Of a stretch of 64,000 bases of DNA, positions 16,055-25,400 are shown piece by piece. The first letter of the stretch is position 1. Each line of letters starts with the position of its first letter. The notes beneath the pieces are model-generated. The model was given only the letters and a program-made list of their open reading frames with translations. It was not told the origin of the DNA and made no database searches. The stretch is from assembly GCF_016598485.1 (NCBI RefSeq), contig NZ_JAEMUW010000014.1, forward strand, positions 124,001 through 188,000, read 5' to 3'. The translations under genes were made by a program, and so were the position numbers. This DNA is from Micromonospora coerulea. Its GTDB lineage: Bacteria; Actinomycetota; Actinomycetes; Mycobacteriales; Micromonosporaceae.

Positions 16055-16904
16055 GCTGCCCGAGGTGGAGACGGTCCGGCAGGGGCTGGCCCAGTGGGTC
16101 ACCGGCCGCCGGATCACCTCGGTGGAGGTACGCCACCCGCGCGCGGTACGCCGGCACGCCCCCGGCGGCGCGCACTTCGCCGACGTGCTGGCCGGCCGGA
16201 CGGTGACCGACGTCCGGCGCCGGGGCAAGTACCTCTGGCTGCCGCTGGACAGCGGCGACGCGCTGATCGGCCACCTCGGGATGTCCGGCCAACTGCTGCT
16301 GCAACCCGTCGGGGCGGCCGACGAGCTGCACCTGCGGGTCCGGTTCCGGTTCGCCGACGACGGCCCCGAGCTGCGTTTCGTCGACCAGCGGACCTTCGGC
16401 GGGCTCTCGGTCAGCGAGGGCGGCGCCGAGCTGCCCGACGAGATCGCGCACATCGCCCGGGACCCGATGGACCCGGAGTTCTCCGACGCCGGGTTCGTGG
16501 CGGCGCTGCGCCGACGGCGTACCGAGGTGAAGCGGGCGCTGCTCGACCAGACCCTGATCTCCGGGGTGGGCAACATCTACGCCGACGAGGCGCTGTGGCG
16601 GGCGAAGCTGCACGGCGCGCGCCCCACGGACGCGCTGACCGGCCCGGCCGCGCTGCGCCTGCTCGGTCACGTCCGGGACGTGCTCGGCGAGGCGATCAAG
16701 CAGGGCGGCACCAGCTTCGACGAGCTCTACGTGGACGTCAACGGCGAGAGCGGCTACTTCGACCGGTCGCTGAACGCGTACGGCCGGGAGGGGGAGCCGT
16801 GCCGGCGGTGCGGAACGCCGATCCGGCGGGAGGCGTTCATGAACCGATCGTCGTACAGCTGCCCGCGCTGCCAGCCCCGTCCCCGGGGTGCCCTGAGGGG
16901 TTGA
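16047..16904 (+). CDS. mutM: Formamidopyrimidine-DNA glycosylase
   Basis: Removes oxidised purines such as 8-oxoguanine and nicks the abasic site. The mature N terminus PELPEVETVRQGL (catalytic Pro after the initiator Met, then Glu) fixes the GTG at 16047. Further signatures are KRGLLDQ-like KRALLDQTLISGVGNIYADE (helix-two-turn-helix) and a C-terminal zinc finger, CRRCGTPIRR and CPRCQ. At 285 residues it is full length. It overlaps rnc by eight bases. Confidence 0.96.
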   Translation: MPELPEVETVRQGLAQWVTGRRITSVEVRHPRAVRRHAPGGAHFADVLAGRTVTDVRRRGKYLWLPLDSGDALIGHLGMSGQLLLQPVGAADELHLRVRFRFADDGPELRFVDQRTFGGLSVSEGGAELPDEIAHIARDPMDPEFSDAGFVAALRRRRTEVKRALLDQTLISGVGNIYADEALWRAKLHGARPTDALTGPAALRLLGHVRDVLGEAIKQGGTSFDELYVDVNGESGYFDRSLNAYGREGEPCRRCGTPIRREAFMNRSSYSCPRCQPRPRGALRG

Positions 16905-17089
16905 CCCCGAGGCGGGCTCCGGGTTGCGCCGGTGTGCCTCGACCGGTGGTCCCGGCGCGCCCCCGGGTTCGTACCCGGAAAGGCCCTTTCTGTCCGGTTG
17001 GCCGACCCACCCCGACCCGGCCGGCCGGTGCTTGCCGGATCGGGGACGAGCCGGGGCGGTTCCCCGATGCCCCGGCCCGCCGTCCTGCC

Positions 17090-17095
17090 TAGCGT
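17090..17095 (+). promoter_or_regulatory. -10-like box of MMPL transporter gene
   Basis: TAGCGT, with the same following CAGCACC as at 11615 before rsmD, then a small GCACC/GGTGC hairpin. It lies 45 bases before the ATG and would give a leader of about 40 bases containing GGAGGGGG. Confidence 0.4.
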
Positions 17096-17140
17096 CAGCA
17101 CCGTCGGTGCAGGACCGACGCGTGGAGGGGGAACCTGGGT

Positions 17141-19357
17141 ATGGGCAGGCGACCGATGACGGTGCGGTTGGCGCGGTGGAGTGCGGAGCACCCGTGGCGG
17201 GCCATCGCGCTGTGGGTGGTGTTCGTGGCGGTGTGCTTCGTCGGCGGCAATGCGGCCGGGCTGAACGAGGCAACCGACCGGGACATGGCGATCGGCGAGG
17301 CGGGACGGGCCCAGCTGATCGTCGACGGCGGACAGTTCGCCGATCCGGCCGTGGAGAACGTGCTGATCACGCCCCGCGCCGGGGTGCTCGACCAGACCGC
17401 GGCGAAGGCCGCCGCCGACGACGCGGCGGCGCGGCTGCGCCAGGTCACCGGCGTCGCCTCGGTGGGCACGCCGATGCCGTCCCGGGACGGCGGCGCGCTG
17501 CTGGTGCCGATCACCATGTCCGGCGACCCGGGGACCGCGTCGGACCGGGTGCAGCCGCTGCGGGACGCGACCGCGAAGGTGCAGCAGGCTCACCCGCAGC
17601 TGCGGATCGAGCAGGTCGGGGGGCCGTCGATCAACAAGGCGCTGGACGACACCCTGGGCAGCGACTTCAAGCGGGCCGAGCTGCTCAGCCTGCCGGTCAC
17701 CCTGGCCATCCTGATCATCGCGTTCGGGGCGCTGATCGCCGCCGGCGTGCCGGTGCTGCTGGCGCTCTCCTCGGTGGCGGCGGCGATGGGGCTCTCCACC
17801 CTCGCCTCGCACCTGGTGCCGGCCACCGACACCACGTCCAGCGTGATCCTGCTGATCGGCATGGCCGTCGGCGTCGACTACTCGCTGTTCTACGTCCGGC
17901 GGGAACGGGAGGAGCGTGCCAAGGGCCGCTCCGCGCTGGACGCGGTCGAGATCGCGGCGGAGACCTCCGGGCACGCCGTGGTGGTCTCCGGCTTCGCCGT
18001 GATCATCTCGATGGCCGGGCTGCTGCTCGCCAACGACGCGGTCTTCTCCTCCCTCGCCGTCGGGTCGATCCTGGTCGTCGCGGTCGCGGTGACCGGTTCG
18101 CTGACCGTGCTGCCGGCGCTCCTGGCCAAGCTGGGCCGCTGGGTCGACCGGCCCCGGGTGCCGCTGCTCTGGCGGCTCACCGCCCCGCGTACCGGGCGGC
18201 CCGGTGAGCGGGCCCCGCGGCTCTGGCCGGCCGTGCTGCGTCCGGCGCTGCGCGCGCCGGTGGCCACCCTGGTCGTCTCGGTGGGGCTGCTGCTGGCCCT
18301 GGCCGCCCCGGCGCTGGGCATGCAGCTGAAGTTCCCCGGCATGGAGGACCTGCCGCGGACCACGCCGGCCATGCAGGCGTACGACCGGCTCACCGCCGCC
18401 TTCCCGAGCACCGGCACCAGCCACACCGTGGCGGTGCGGGCGCCGGCCGAGCAGGCCGACCGGGTCCGGGCGGCGCTGACCGACCTGGCCGGCCGGGCCG
18501 CCGGCGACCCGCTCTTCGCGCCGGCCGAGGGGGACGGCCCGGAGATCGAGGTGTCGGCGGACCGGCGGGTGTCGGTGCTGGAGGTGGCCACCCCGTACGC
18601 CAGCCGCACCGACGAGGCGGCGCGGTCGCTGCACGAGCTCCGCGACGACCTGGCGCCGGCCGCGCTGCGGGGCATCCCGGGTGTGGAGTACGCGATCGGC
18701 GGCGGCGTCGCCGACAGCGAGGACTACGCCGCGCACATCAAGGACAAGCTGCCGCTGGTGATGGGCTTCGTGCTGGCGCTCACCTTCCTGGTGATGGCCT
18801 GGACCTTCCGGTCGGTGGTGGTGGCGCTCACCGCCATCGCCCTGAACCTGCTCTCCGCCGGGGCGGCGTACGGGCTGCTGGTCCTGGTCTTCCAGGGCAA
18901 CTGGGCGGAGGGGGTGCTCGGCTTCACCTCGATGGGGGCGATCGTCTCCTGGCTGCCGCTCTTCCTCTTCGTGGTGCTCTTCGGCCTCTCCATGGACTAC
19001 CACGTCTTCGTTGTCAGCCGGATCCGCGAGGGCATCCGCAACGGCATGACCAACCGCGACGCGGTGGCGTACGGGATCACCTCGTCGGCGGGGGTGGTGA
19101 CCAGCGCGGCGATCGTGATGGTCGGCGTCTTCGCGATCTTCGCCTCGCTCAGCACGATCGACATGAAGCAGCTCGGCATCGGGCTGGCCGCGGCGATCCT
19201 GTTGGACGCCACGATCATCCGGGCGGTGGTGCTGCCGTCCCTGATGACCCTGCTCGGCGACGCCAACTGGTGGGCGCCCCGCTTCCTGCGGGCCCGGGCG
19301 GCGACCCCGCCGGCCGACCCGCCCACCCCGGCGCCGGAGCTGGTCGGCGCCCGCTGA
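17141..19357 (+). CDS. MMPL/RND family membrane transporter
   Basis: A 738-residue inner-membrane transporter of the MmpL (actinobacterial RND) family, which export lipids or small lipophilic compounds using the proton gradient. Topology is the usual two repeats: TM1 near residues 20-42, a large outer domain, five clustered TMs about 185-335, TM7 about 375-395, a second outer domain, and five TMs about 540-710. Family hallmarks are GVDYSLFYVRREREE in the first repeat and FGLSMDYHVFVVSRIREG in the second. The substrate is unknown. The start ATG follows GGAGGGGG; an in-frame ATG lies five codons on. A perfect hairpin terminator follows. It interrupts the usual mutM-smc neighbourhood. Confidence 0.93.
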   Translation: MGRRPMTVRLARWSAEHPWRAIALWVVFVAVCFVGGNAAGLNEATDRDMAIGEAGRAQLIVDGGQFADPAVENVLITPRAGVLDQTAAKAAADDAAARLRQVTGVASVGTPMPSRDGGALLVPITMSGDPGTASDRVQPLRDATAKVQQAHPQLRIEQVGGPSINKALDDTLGSDFKRAELLSLPVTLAILIIAFGALIAAGVPVLLALSSVAAAMGLSTLASHLVPATDTTSSVILLIGMAVGVDYSLFYVRREREERAKGRSALDAVEIAAETSGHAVVVSGFAVIISMAGLLLANDAVFSSLAVGSILVVAVAVTGSLTVLPALLAKLGRWVDRPRVPLLWRLTAPRTGRPGERAPRLWPAVLRPALRAPVATLVVSVGLLLALAAPALGMQLKFPGMEDLPRTTPAMQAYDRLTAAFPSTGTSHTVAVRAPAEQADRVRAALTDLAGRAAGDPLFAPAEGDGPEIEVSADRRVSVLEVATPYASRTDEAARSLHELRDDLAPAALRGIPGVEYAIGGGVADSEDYAAHIKDKLPLVMGFVLALTFLVMAWTFRSVVVALTAIALNLLSAGAAYGLLVLVFQGNWAEGVLGFTSMGAIVSWLPLFLFVVLFGLSMDYHVFVVSRIREGIRNGMTNRDAVAYGITSSAGVVTSAAIVMVGVFAIFASLSTIDMKQLGIGLAAAILLDATIIRAVVLPSLMTLLGDANWWAPRFLRARAATPPADPPTPAPELVGAR

Positions 19358-19365
19358 CCCACCCC

Positions 19366-19404
19366 GTGGGAGGGCCGGACCGCCGCGCGGCCCGGCCCTC
19401 CCAC
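19366..19404. terminator. Bidirectional terminator between MMPL and GH114 genes
   Basis: A perfect 13-bp stem, GTGGGAGGGCCGG (19366-19378) with its complement at 19392-19404, around 13 bases. It lies eight bases after the MMPL stop and 35 bases beyond the stop of the convergent gene. Confidence 0.85.
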
Positions 19405-19439
19405 GCTGCTGCCAAGCGGGGCCCGGTAGCCGGGCGCCG

Positions 19440-20309
19440 TCACAGCAGCGGGCAGCTCTCCCGCCAGGCGTCCAGATCGCGGTCTTTGCGGATGGAGGCG
19501 AACCCGTACCCGACGGTGGTCACGCAGAACCGGTCGGGGCTGCCGGCGTACTCGACGTGGAAGACGGGCTTGTCGGCGTCGGCGAAGGGCAGCAGCTTGG
19601 CGCACTGGCGCAGCCGGACGCACTCCTCGTTGACCGCGAAGTCGAAGTCGGGCGCCAGCGCGGCGACCTGCGGCACGTCGTTGACCAGGCCGGGGGAGAG
19701 GTCGAGGGAGCGGGCCAGGGTGGCCAGCCGCCGGTTGAACAGCAACTGGTCGTCGAAGTCGAGCGGGAAGCCGGGCCGGTGCAGGTAGCCGTCGGCGTCG
19801 GCGAGCGCCACCGCCCCGAAGCCCTTGCCCCGGCACAGTCGGAACCGGTCGGCCAGCACCGGCCTCAGCGCGTCCCACTGCCGTACGTCCAGCCAGCGGC
19901 TGCCCGGCCGGCCCGCCACGGCGGCGCCGCGGACGGCCGTCGGGAAGCGGGTGGCGTCCGGGTCCGTGCCGGCGTACGTGCCGATCCGGACGTGGCACAC
20001 CAGCCGGCGGTCCCGGGCGCGCAGCGCGGTGGTCTCGGTCGAGGTGGTGCGCACCGGGTCGAGCAGGAAGACGTCCGCCTCGACGGCGACGTCCAGTGGG
20101 CCGCTGAGCTGCCACTGCCACTGCCACCGGTGGGCCAGCTCGGCCGGCCAGGGGGTGGGCGCCCCGGGTGGCACCAGCTCGTCGTGGCACCCGGGCACCG
20201 GGCCGAGCACGAGCAGCGGAACGAGCGCCAGCAGGGTCCGGCGCAGTCCGTGCCGCCGGGCGCGCGCGAGCCCGGCCCACGGGGCGGGCCGGGCTGGCCG
20301 GATCCGCAT
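19440..20309 (-). CDS. Secreted GH114-type endo-alpha-1,4-polygalactosaminidase-like protein
   Basis: A 289-residue probable exported protein. An Arg-rich N terminus and hydrophobic stretch end in LVLGPVPGC, close to but not a perfect lipobox, so it may be a lipoprotein. The body matches the GH114 TIM-barrel family: WQWQLSGP near the start, VCHVRIGTYAG, DADGYLHRPGFPLDFDDQL, LVNDVPQVAALAPDFDFAVNEEC and HVEYAGSPD. Related enzymes cut galactosaminogalactan-type polymers; activity here is inferred. ATG at 20309 is preferred because GGGAG lies six bases upstream; a GTG at 20336 is an alternative. Confidence 0.8.
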   Translation of the reverse strand: MRIRPARPAPWAGLARARRHGLRRTLLALVPLLVLGPVPGCHDELVPPGAPTPWPAELAHRWQWQWQLSGPLDVAVEADVFLLDPVRTTSTETTALRARDRRLVCHVRIGTYAGTDPDATRFPTAVRGAAVAGRPGSRWLDVRQWDALRPVLADRFRLCRGKGFGAVALADADGYLHRPGFPLDFDDQLLFNRRLATLARSLDLSPGLVNDVPQVAALAPDFDFAVNEECVRLRQCAKLLPFADADKPVFHVEYAGSPDRFCVTTVGYGFASIRKDRDLDAWRESCPLL

Positions 20310-20448
20310 CGGCAGCTCCCGGGTCGCGGGCGGCACCCCGCCGCCCCTGCCGGTACGCCGGGCTCGCCCCGGCGCACCTCAGGACGCCGAGCTGGCCCCG
20401 GCGTACCTCACCCGGTCAAACGAGCGCGGACCCGGTCCCGACTCGCGG

Positions 20449-21576
20449 TCAGCGCGGGGTGCCGAAGTCCTGCGTCCAGTACGGCCCGTTGCTGCGCGCC
20501 ACGCCGACGCCGATCTCGGTGAAGGCGCAGTTCAGGATGTTGGCCCGGTGGCCGGGGCTGTTCATCCAGGCGTCCATCACGGCGGCCGGGCTCTGCTGGT
20601 TCCAGGCGACGTTCTCGCCGTACCCGCGCCACGCGTAACCGACCCGGTCGAGCCGCTCGCCGACGTCGCTGCCGTCGCTGCCGTCGTGCGACATGGTCTT
20701 GTGGTCGGCCTGGTCCTGGCTGTGCGCCTGGGCCGCCCGCATCAGCTTGTCGTCGATGCTGAGCGCCTTGCAGCCGGCCTTGGCCCGCTCCTGGTTGACC
20801 AGGTCGACCACCTTCTGGAGCTCGGCGGTGATCTTGCCGGTGGCGGTGGCGGTGGCGGTGCTCGGGCTCGGTGCGGCGGTCCGCTCCAGCTGCCGGGACG
20901 GGGCGGTGGTGCGGCTGGGCTTCGGCGCGACGGTCCGGCTGGCCGACGGGCTCGGTCGGGCGGTGCTCGGCCGAGCGGTGGGGGAGGCCGGGGCGAGCGC
21001 GTCGCCGGGGGCGCCGGTGTCCGGCGCGGCGGGTGCGGCGGCGACGGTGTCGTTGACGGCCGTCGGGTCGGTCTGCGGGTCGCCGCCGGGCCGCAGCAGG
21101 GCACCCACGCCCAGGCTGACCACCAGGGTCGCCGCGGCGGCGGCCCCACCGATCAGCAGCGGACGGGGGAAGCGCCGGGCCTGCCGGTGGCGCCCCTGGC
21201 CGGGGGCGCCACCGGGCTGGGTCACCCGGAACGGGGTCCGGTCGGCTGGCGCCGCACTCGCGGGGGCGGCGGACGCGTGCGGGGCCACCGGGAACGGCAG
21301 CTCGCCGGTCCGGTCGGCCCGGTGGGCGTCGACCCGTTCGAACGGCGCCACGGGGAAGGGGAGTTCCCCGGTGTGCTCCGGCTGCCACCGCTCGGTGGGT
21401 TGCTCCCGCCAGGCGTCGCCGGGCTCCGCCGGATCGTCACCGAAGAGGTACGACGACCGTGGCTCCGGCCGGTCGGTGAGCCACGCCGGGGGGTGGTCGG
21501 TCGGCGGCTCGGGACGCCGGTGGGCGTCGTCCGGGTCGGTCGGGTCGGTCCAGCGGTACACGCCTGTCGCCTCCAC
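20449..21576 (-). CDS. Membrane-anchored CAP (SCP/PR-1) domain protein
   Basis: A 375-residue type II membrane protein. The cytosolic N terminus (about 1-140) is Pro/Asp/Arg-rich and holds two copies of TGELPFPVAP about 21 residues apart. A TM segment at about 143-163 follows, then a long Pro/Ser/Thr/Ala stalk, then a C-terminal CAP domain (about 250-375). CAP motifs are visible: VVDLVNQERAKAGCKAL, AAQAHSQDQA, AWNQQSPAAVMDAWMNSPGHRANIL and FTEIGVGVA. Bacterial CAP proteins of this type are mostly without known enzyme activity. The gene is next to the GH114 gene on the same strand with about 140 bases between. Confidence 0.88.
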   Translation of the reverse strand: MEATGVYRWTDPTDPDDAHRRPEPPTDHPPAWLTDRPEPRSSYLFGDDPAEPGDAWREQPTERWQPEHTGELPFPVAPFERVDAHRADRTGELPFPVAPHASAAPASAAPADRTPFRVTQPGGAPGQGRHRQARRFPRPLLIGGAAAAATLVVSLGVGALLRPGGDPQTDPTAVNDTVAAAPAAPDTGAPGDALAPASPTARPSTARPSPSASRTVAPKPSRTTAPSRQLERTAAPSPSTATATATGKITAELQKVVDLVNQERAKAGCKALSIDDKLMRAAQAHSQDQADHKTMSHDGSDGSDVGERLDRVGYAWRGYGENVAWNQQSPAAVMDAWMNSPGHRANILNCAFTEIGVGVARSNGPYWTQDFGTPR

Positions 21577-21934
21577 GGGGTCGGTTGCGGGCCGGGCTGA
21601 CCGTACGGGTGGGCCACGAGCTGCGGCAACGTGGCTAAGAAAGAGTTAAGGGGAAGCGGACACTCGGGTGGAGGCGTTCGCAGAATCCCGGGCGTACAGT
21701 TAAGTCGTCCGGACAGAGCGTGTCCGCGCCATGTGGCAGCCCCCCGACAAGTGGACAGGCAGACGTGGAGATGATCTACGGCTGCGGGAACTTGACGAAG
21801 GAGGGGTTTTCGGCTCAATATATAGGTGTCGCCAGTCGCGCCCGGTCATGCCCGCATATCGCTGGAATGACAGCCGCGAACACCATGGGCGCGCGTTGGC
21901 CGGCCTTTCCGGCAGCGCATATCAAGGAGTCAGC
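21577..21934. other. Divergent intergenic region with candidate promoter
   Basis: Between the CAP gene (minus) and the tiny coiled-coil gene (plus). It is more A/T-rich than its surroundings and contains a TTGACG/TATATA promoter-like pair at 21792-21824 and, near 21640-21710, GTTAAG/CTTAAC-like patches that could be the CAP promoter. No further gene is supported. Confidence 0.45.
21792..21824 (+). promoter_or_regulatory. Candidate promoter of the tiny coiled-coil gene
   Basis: TTGACG (21792-21797) as -35, with CAATAT (21816-21821, spacing 18) or TATATA (21819-21824, spacing 21) as -10. Such A/T-rich boxes are rare in this window. The leader to the ATG at 21935 would be about 105 bases. Confidence 0.45.
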
Positions 21935-22129
21935 ATGGCGAAGGCCCTCTACGGCCACGTAGGTGCAGCGCCCGACCGGCGTCTGCTCGACGAGGTCACC
22001 CGACTGCGTGCCAGGGTTCAGGCACTGGAGTTCGAGATCACGCGTCTGCGCGCCGAGAATGATCGGCTTGCGGCGGCTGCGGCGGAGGCCGACGACCTCC
22101 TCCGGCTGGCCGAGCCCGCGCTGACCTGA
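21935..22129 (+). CDS. Tiny coiled-coil protein, unknown function
   Basis: A 64-residue soluble protein starting MAKALYGHVG. From about residue 19 it forms one long amphipathic helix with leucine-zipper heptads (VTRLRARVQALEFEI and TRLRAENDRL), so it probably dimerises. There is no membrane segment, Cys or known catalytic motif. The start is fixed by AAGGAGT just upstream. It has its own promoter-like pair and its own hairpin terminator, so it is a single-gene unit between the CAP gene and smc. Similar short zipper proteins are common in actinobacteria; none has a role I can name with confidence. Confidence 0.75.
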   Translation: MAKALYGHVGAAPDRRLLDEVTRLRARVQALEFEITRLRAENDRLAAAAAEADDLLRLAEPALT

Positions 22130-22448
22130 TCTCCGGTTGTCGGAAAACTGAATCGCACCACACGAAAGCGCGCGCCGACACTCAAGTGCCGGCGCGCAGT
22201 TCTGTCCGCACCCATTTTCACCCCCGTTCTTCGATCTTGAAAATCGCCCAGGAATGCGCGATGGGCGGGCCGGAACGCGAATAGCGATCTTGCTGTTCTC
22301 GCCACCTGGACGACCGCTTCGGCTAGCAGGACGCGACGGCGCGGGTGGGTCGCGTACCGGGGGTCCCGGAGCATGGGGTTAGTCTGCGGGTTCACCAGGT
22401 CCGCGCAGCCGGCGACGGTACGGCGGCCACCGGACGAGGATCGAGAAG
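22130..22448. other. Intergenic region before smc
   Basis: The first part carries the hairpin at 22170-22197. The rest, about 250 bases, must contain the smc promoter, but no clear -35/-10 pair or palindrome stands out. Confidence 0.4.
22170..22197 (+). terminator. Terminator of the tiny coiled-coil gene
   Basis: A 12-bp stem with one mismatch, 22170-22181 against 22186-22197, around a four-base loop, 40 bases after the stop. Confidence 0.65.
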
Positions 22449-25400
22449 GTGCATCTCAAGAGCCTGACGGTGAAGGGCTTCAAGTCCTTCGCCTCCGCGA
22501 CGACGCTGAAGCTGGAGCCCGGGATCACCTGCGTGGTGGGTCCGAACGGCTCCGGCAAGTCCAACGTCGTCGACGCCATCGCCTGGGTGCTCGGCGAGCA
22601 GGGCGCCAAGGCGCTGCGCGGCGGCAAGATGGAGGACGTCATCTTCGCCGGCACCGCCGGGCGGGCGCCGCTGGGGCGGGCCGAGGTCACCCTCACCATC
22701 GACAACACCGACGGCGCGCTGCCGATCGAGTACACCGAGGTCTCCATCACCCGCCGGATGTTCCGCTCCGGCGAGAGCGAGTACGAGATCAACGGCGACT
22801 CCTGCCGGCTGCTGGACATCCAGGAGCTGCTGTCGGACTCCGGCATCGGCCGGGAGATGCACATCATCGTCGGCCAGGGGCGGCTCGACGGCATGCTGCA
22901 CGCCAAGCCGGAGGACCGGCGGGCGTTCATCGAGGAGGCGGCCGGCGTCCTCAAGCACCGCAAGCGCAAGGAGAAGGCGCTGCGGAAGCTCGACGCGATG
23001 CAGACCAACCTCAACCGGCTCACCGACCTCACCGCCGAGCTGCGCCGCCAGCTCAAGCCGCTGGGCCGGCAGGCCGAGGTGGCCCGCCGCGCCGCCGCCA
23101 TCCAGGCCAACCTGCGCGACGCCCGGCTGCGGCTGCTCGCCGACGACCTCGCCACCCTGCGCACCACCCTGGACCGGGAGATCGCCGACGAGACGGCGGT
23201 GCGCGAGCGGCGGGAGCAGATCGAGGCGGAGCACACCGAGGTGCAGGCCCGACTCGGCGAGCTGGAGGCCGCCCTCGCCGAGGACGCGCCGCTGCTCGCC
23301 GCCGCCCAGGACACCTGGTACAAGCTCTCCGCCCTCGCCGAGCGGTTCCGCTCCATCGAGCAGCTCGCCCGGGAGCGCCTGCGCCACCTCAGCGCCACCG
23401 GGGACGACGAGCGCCCCGGCCGCGACCCGGACCAGCTGGAGGCCGAGTCCCAGCGGGTCCGGGAACAGGAGGAGGAGCTGCGCGCGGCGCTGACCGACGA
23501 CCAGATCCGGCTCGCCGAGGCGGTCGAGCACCGGCAGGAGCTGGAGCGCCAGCTCGCTGCCGCCGAACGGGAGCTGGTCGCCGCCGCCAAGGCCATCGCC
23601 GACCGGCGGGAGGGGCTCGCCCGGCTGACCGGCCAGGTCAACTCGGCCCGGGCGCGGACCACCAGCGCCGGCGAGGAGATCGAAAGGCTCGCCGCCGCGC
23701 ACACCGACGCCCTGGCCCGGGCGGAAAAGGCCCAGGCCGAGCTGGACGCCGTCGAGGAGGTCTCCACCGAGGCGGACCGGGACAACGCCGACCTGGACGC
23801 CCGGCACGCCGAGGCGGTCGCCGCCCACGAGCGGGCCCAGGCCACCCTGCGGACCCTCGCCGACGCCGAACGCGCCGCCGAGAAGGACGCCGCGACCTGG
23901 AAGGCCCGCGAGGAGGCCCTCGCCCTCGGCCTGCGCCGCAAGGACGGTGCGGGCGCGCTGCTGGCCCGCGCCGACCAGGTCCCCGGCCTGCTCGGCAGCC
24001 TGGCCGGGCTGCTCACCGTCACCCCCGGTCACGAGGCGGCGCTGGCCGCCGCGCTCGGCGGGCTCGCCGACGCGGTGGCGGTCAGCGGGGTGGACGAGGC
24101 CGTCGAGGCGATGCGGTTGCTCAAGATCTCCGACGCCGGCCGGGCCGGACTGCTGGTCGGCAGCCCCGCCGGCCCCGGCATGACCGGCTCACCCGACGCG
24201 CTGCGCCCGAAGCTGCCGGAGCACGCCCGGTGGGCGCCCGACCTGGTGGAATGCTCCGCCGAGCTGCTCCCGGCCGTGCACCGCGCGCTGCGCGACGTGG
24301 TGCTCGTCGACGACCTCGCCGCCGCGGCCGACCTGGTTGCCGGCAATCCGGAGCTGCGGGCGGTCACCCCGGACGGCGACGTGGTCGGGGCGTACGCGGC
24401 GGCCGGCGGGTCGGCCAGGGCGACCAGTTACATCGAGGTGCAGGCCGCAGTCGAGGAGGCCCGGACCAACCGGCTCGCCGCCGAGCGGACCAGCGCCGAG
24501 CTGCGCGAGCAGTTGATCGACGCGCGCGCCGAGGTGGCCGCCGCGAAGGAGGCCGTGCAGCACGCGGCCGCCGCCAAGCGGGAGGCGGAGAGCCACCGCA
24601 ACGCGGCCGCCCGCCGGCTCGCCGAACTGGGCGCCGCCGCCCGCTCGGCGAGGGCCGAGACCGACCGGCTGGGCGAGTCCCGGGCCCGCGCCGAGGCGGC
24701 CCGGGAGCGGGACCTGCTCGCCCTGGCCGAGCTGGAGGAGCGGCTGCGGCTGGCCGAGGACACGCCGCTCGACGCCGAACCGTCCACCGAGGAGCGCGAC
24801 CAGCTCGCCGCGATGGTGCCGCAGGCCCGGCAGAACGAGATGGAGGTCCGGCTCGCGGTGCGTACCGCCGAGGAGCGGGTCTCCTCGATCGCCGGGCGGG
24901 CCGACTCCCTGGCCCGGCAGGCCGCCGCCGAGCGGGCCGCGCGGGAACGTGCGGCGGCCCGGCGGGCGGCCCGGACCCGCGGCGCGGCGATCGCCCGGGC
25001 CGTGGTCGGCGGCGCGCGCGAGGCGCTGGCCCGGCTCACCGAGTCCATCGCCCGGGCCGAGGAGCACCGCGACGCCGTGGCCCGCGAGCGGGCCGCGCGG
25101 GAGGCCGAGCTCCAGGAGGTACGCGGCGCGGCCAAGCGCCTCGGCGCGGAGCTGGAGCGGCTCACCGGTCAGGTGCATCGGGACGAGGTGGCCCGCGCCG
25201 AGCAGCGGCTGCGCATCGAGCAGTTGGAGGCCAAGGCCGCCGAGGACTTCGGCCTCGACGTGGAGACCCTGGTCGCCGAGTACGGCCCGATGCAGCTGGT
25301 CCCGCCCACCCAGGTGGACGTCGCGGCGGCCGAGCGGGACGGCCTGCCGGTGCCCGAGCCGGTTCGCTACGAGCGGCCGGTGCAGGAGAAGCGGGCCGCC

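Noticed and set aside
16754..19003. A 749-codon minus-strand frame opposite the MMPL gene
   Set aside because: Arg/His/Gln-rich shadow of an evident transporter; no motif, no ribosome site.
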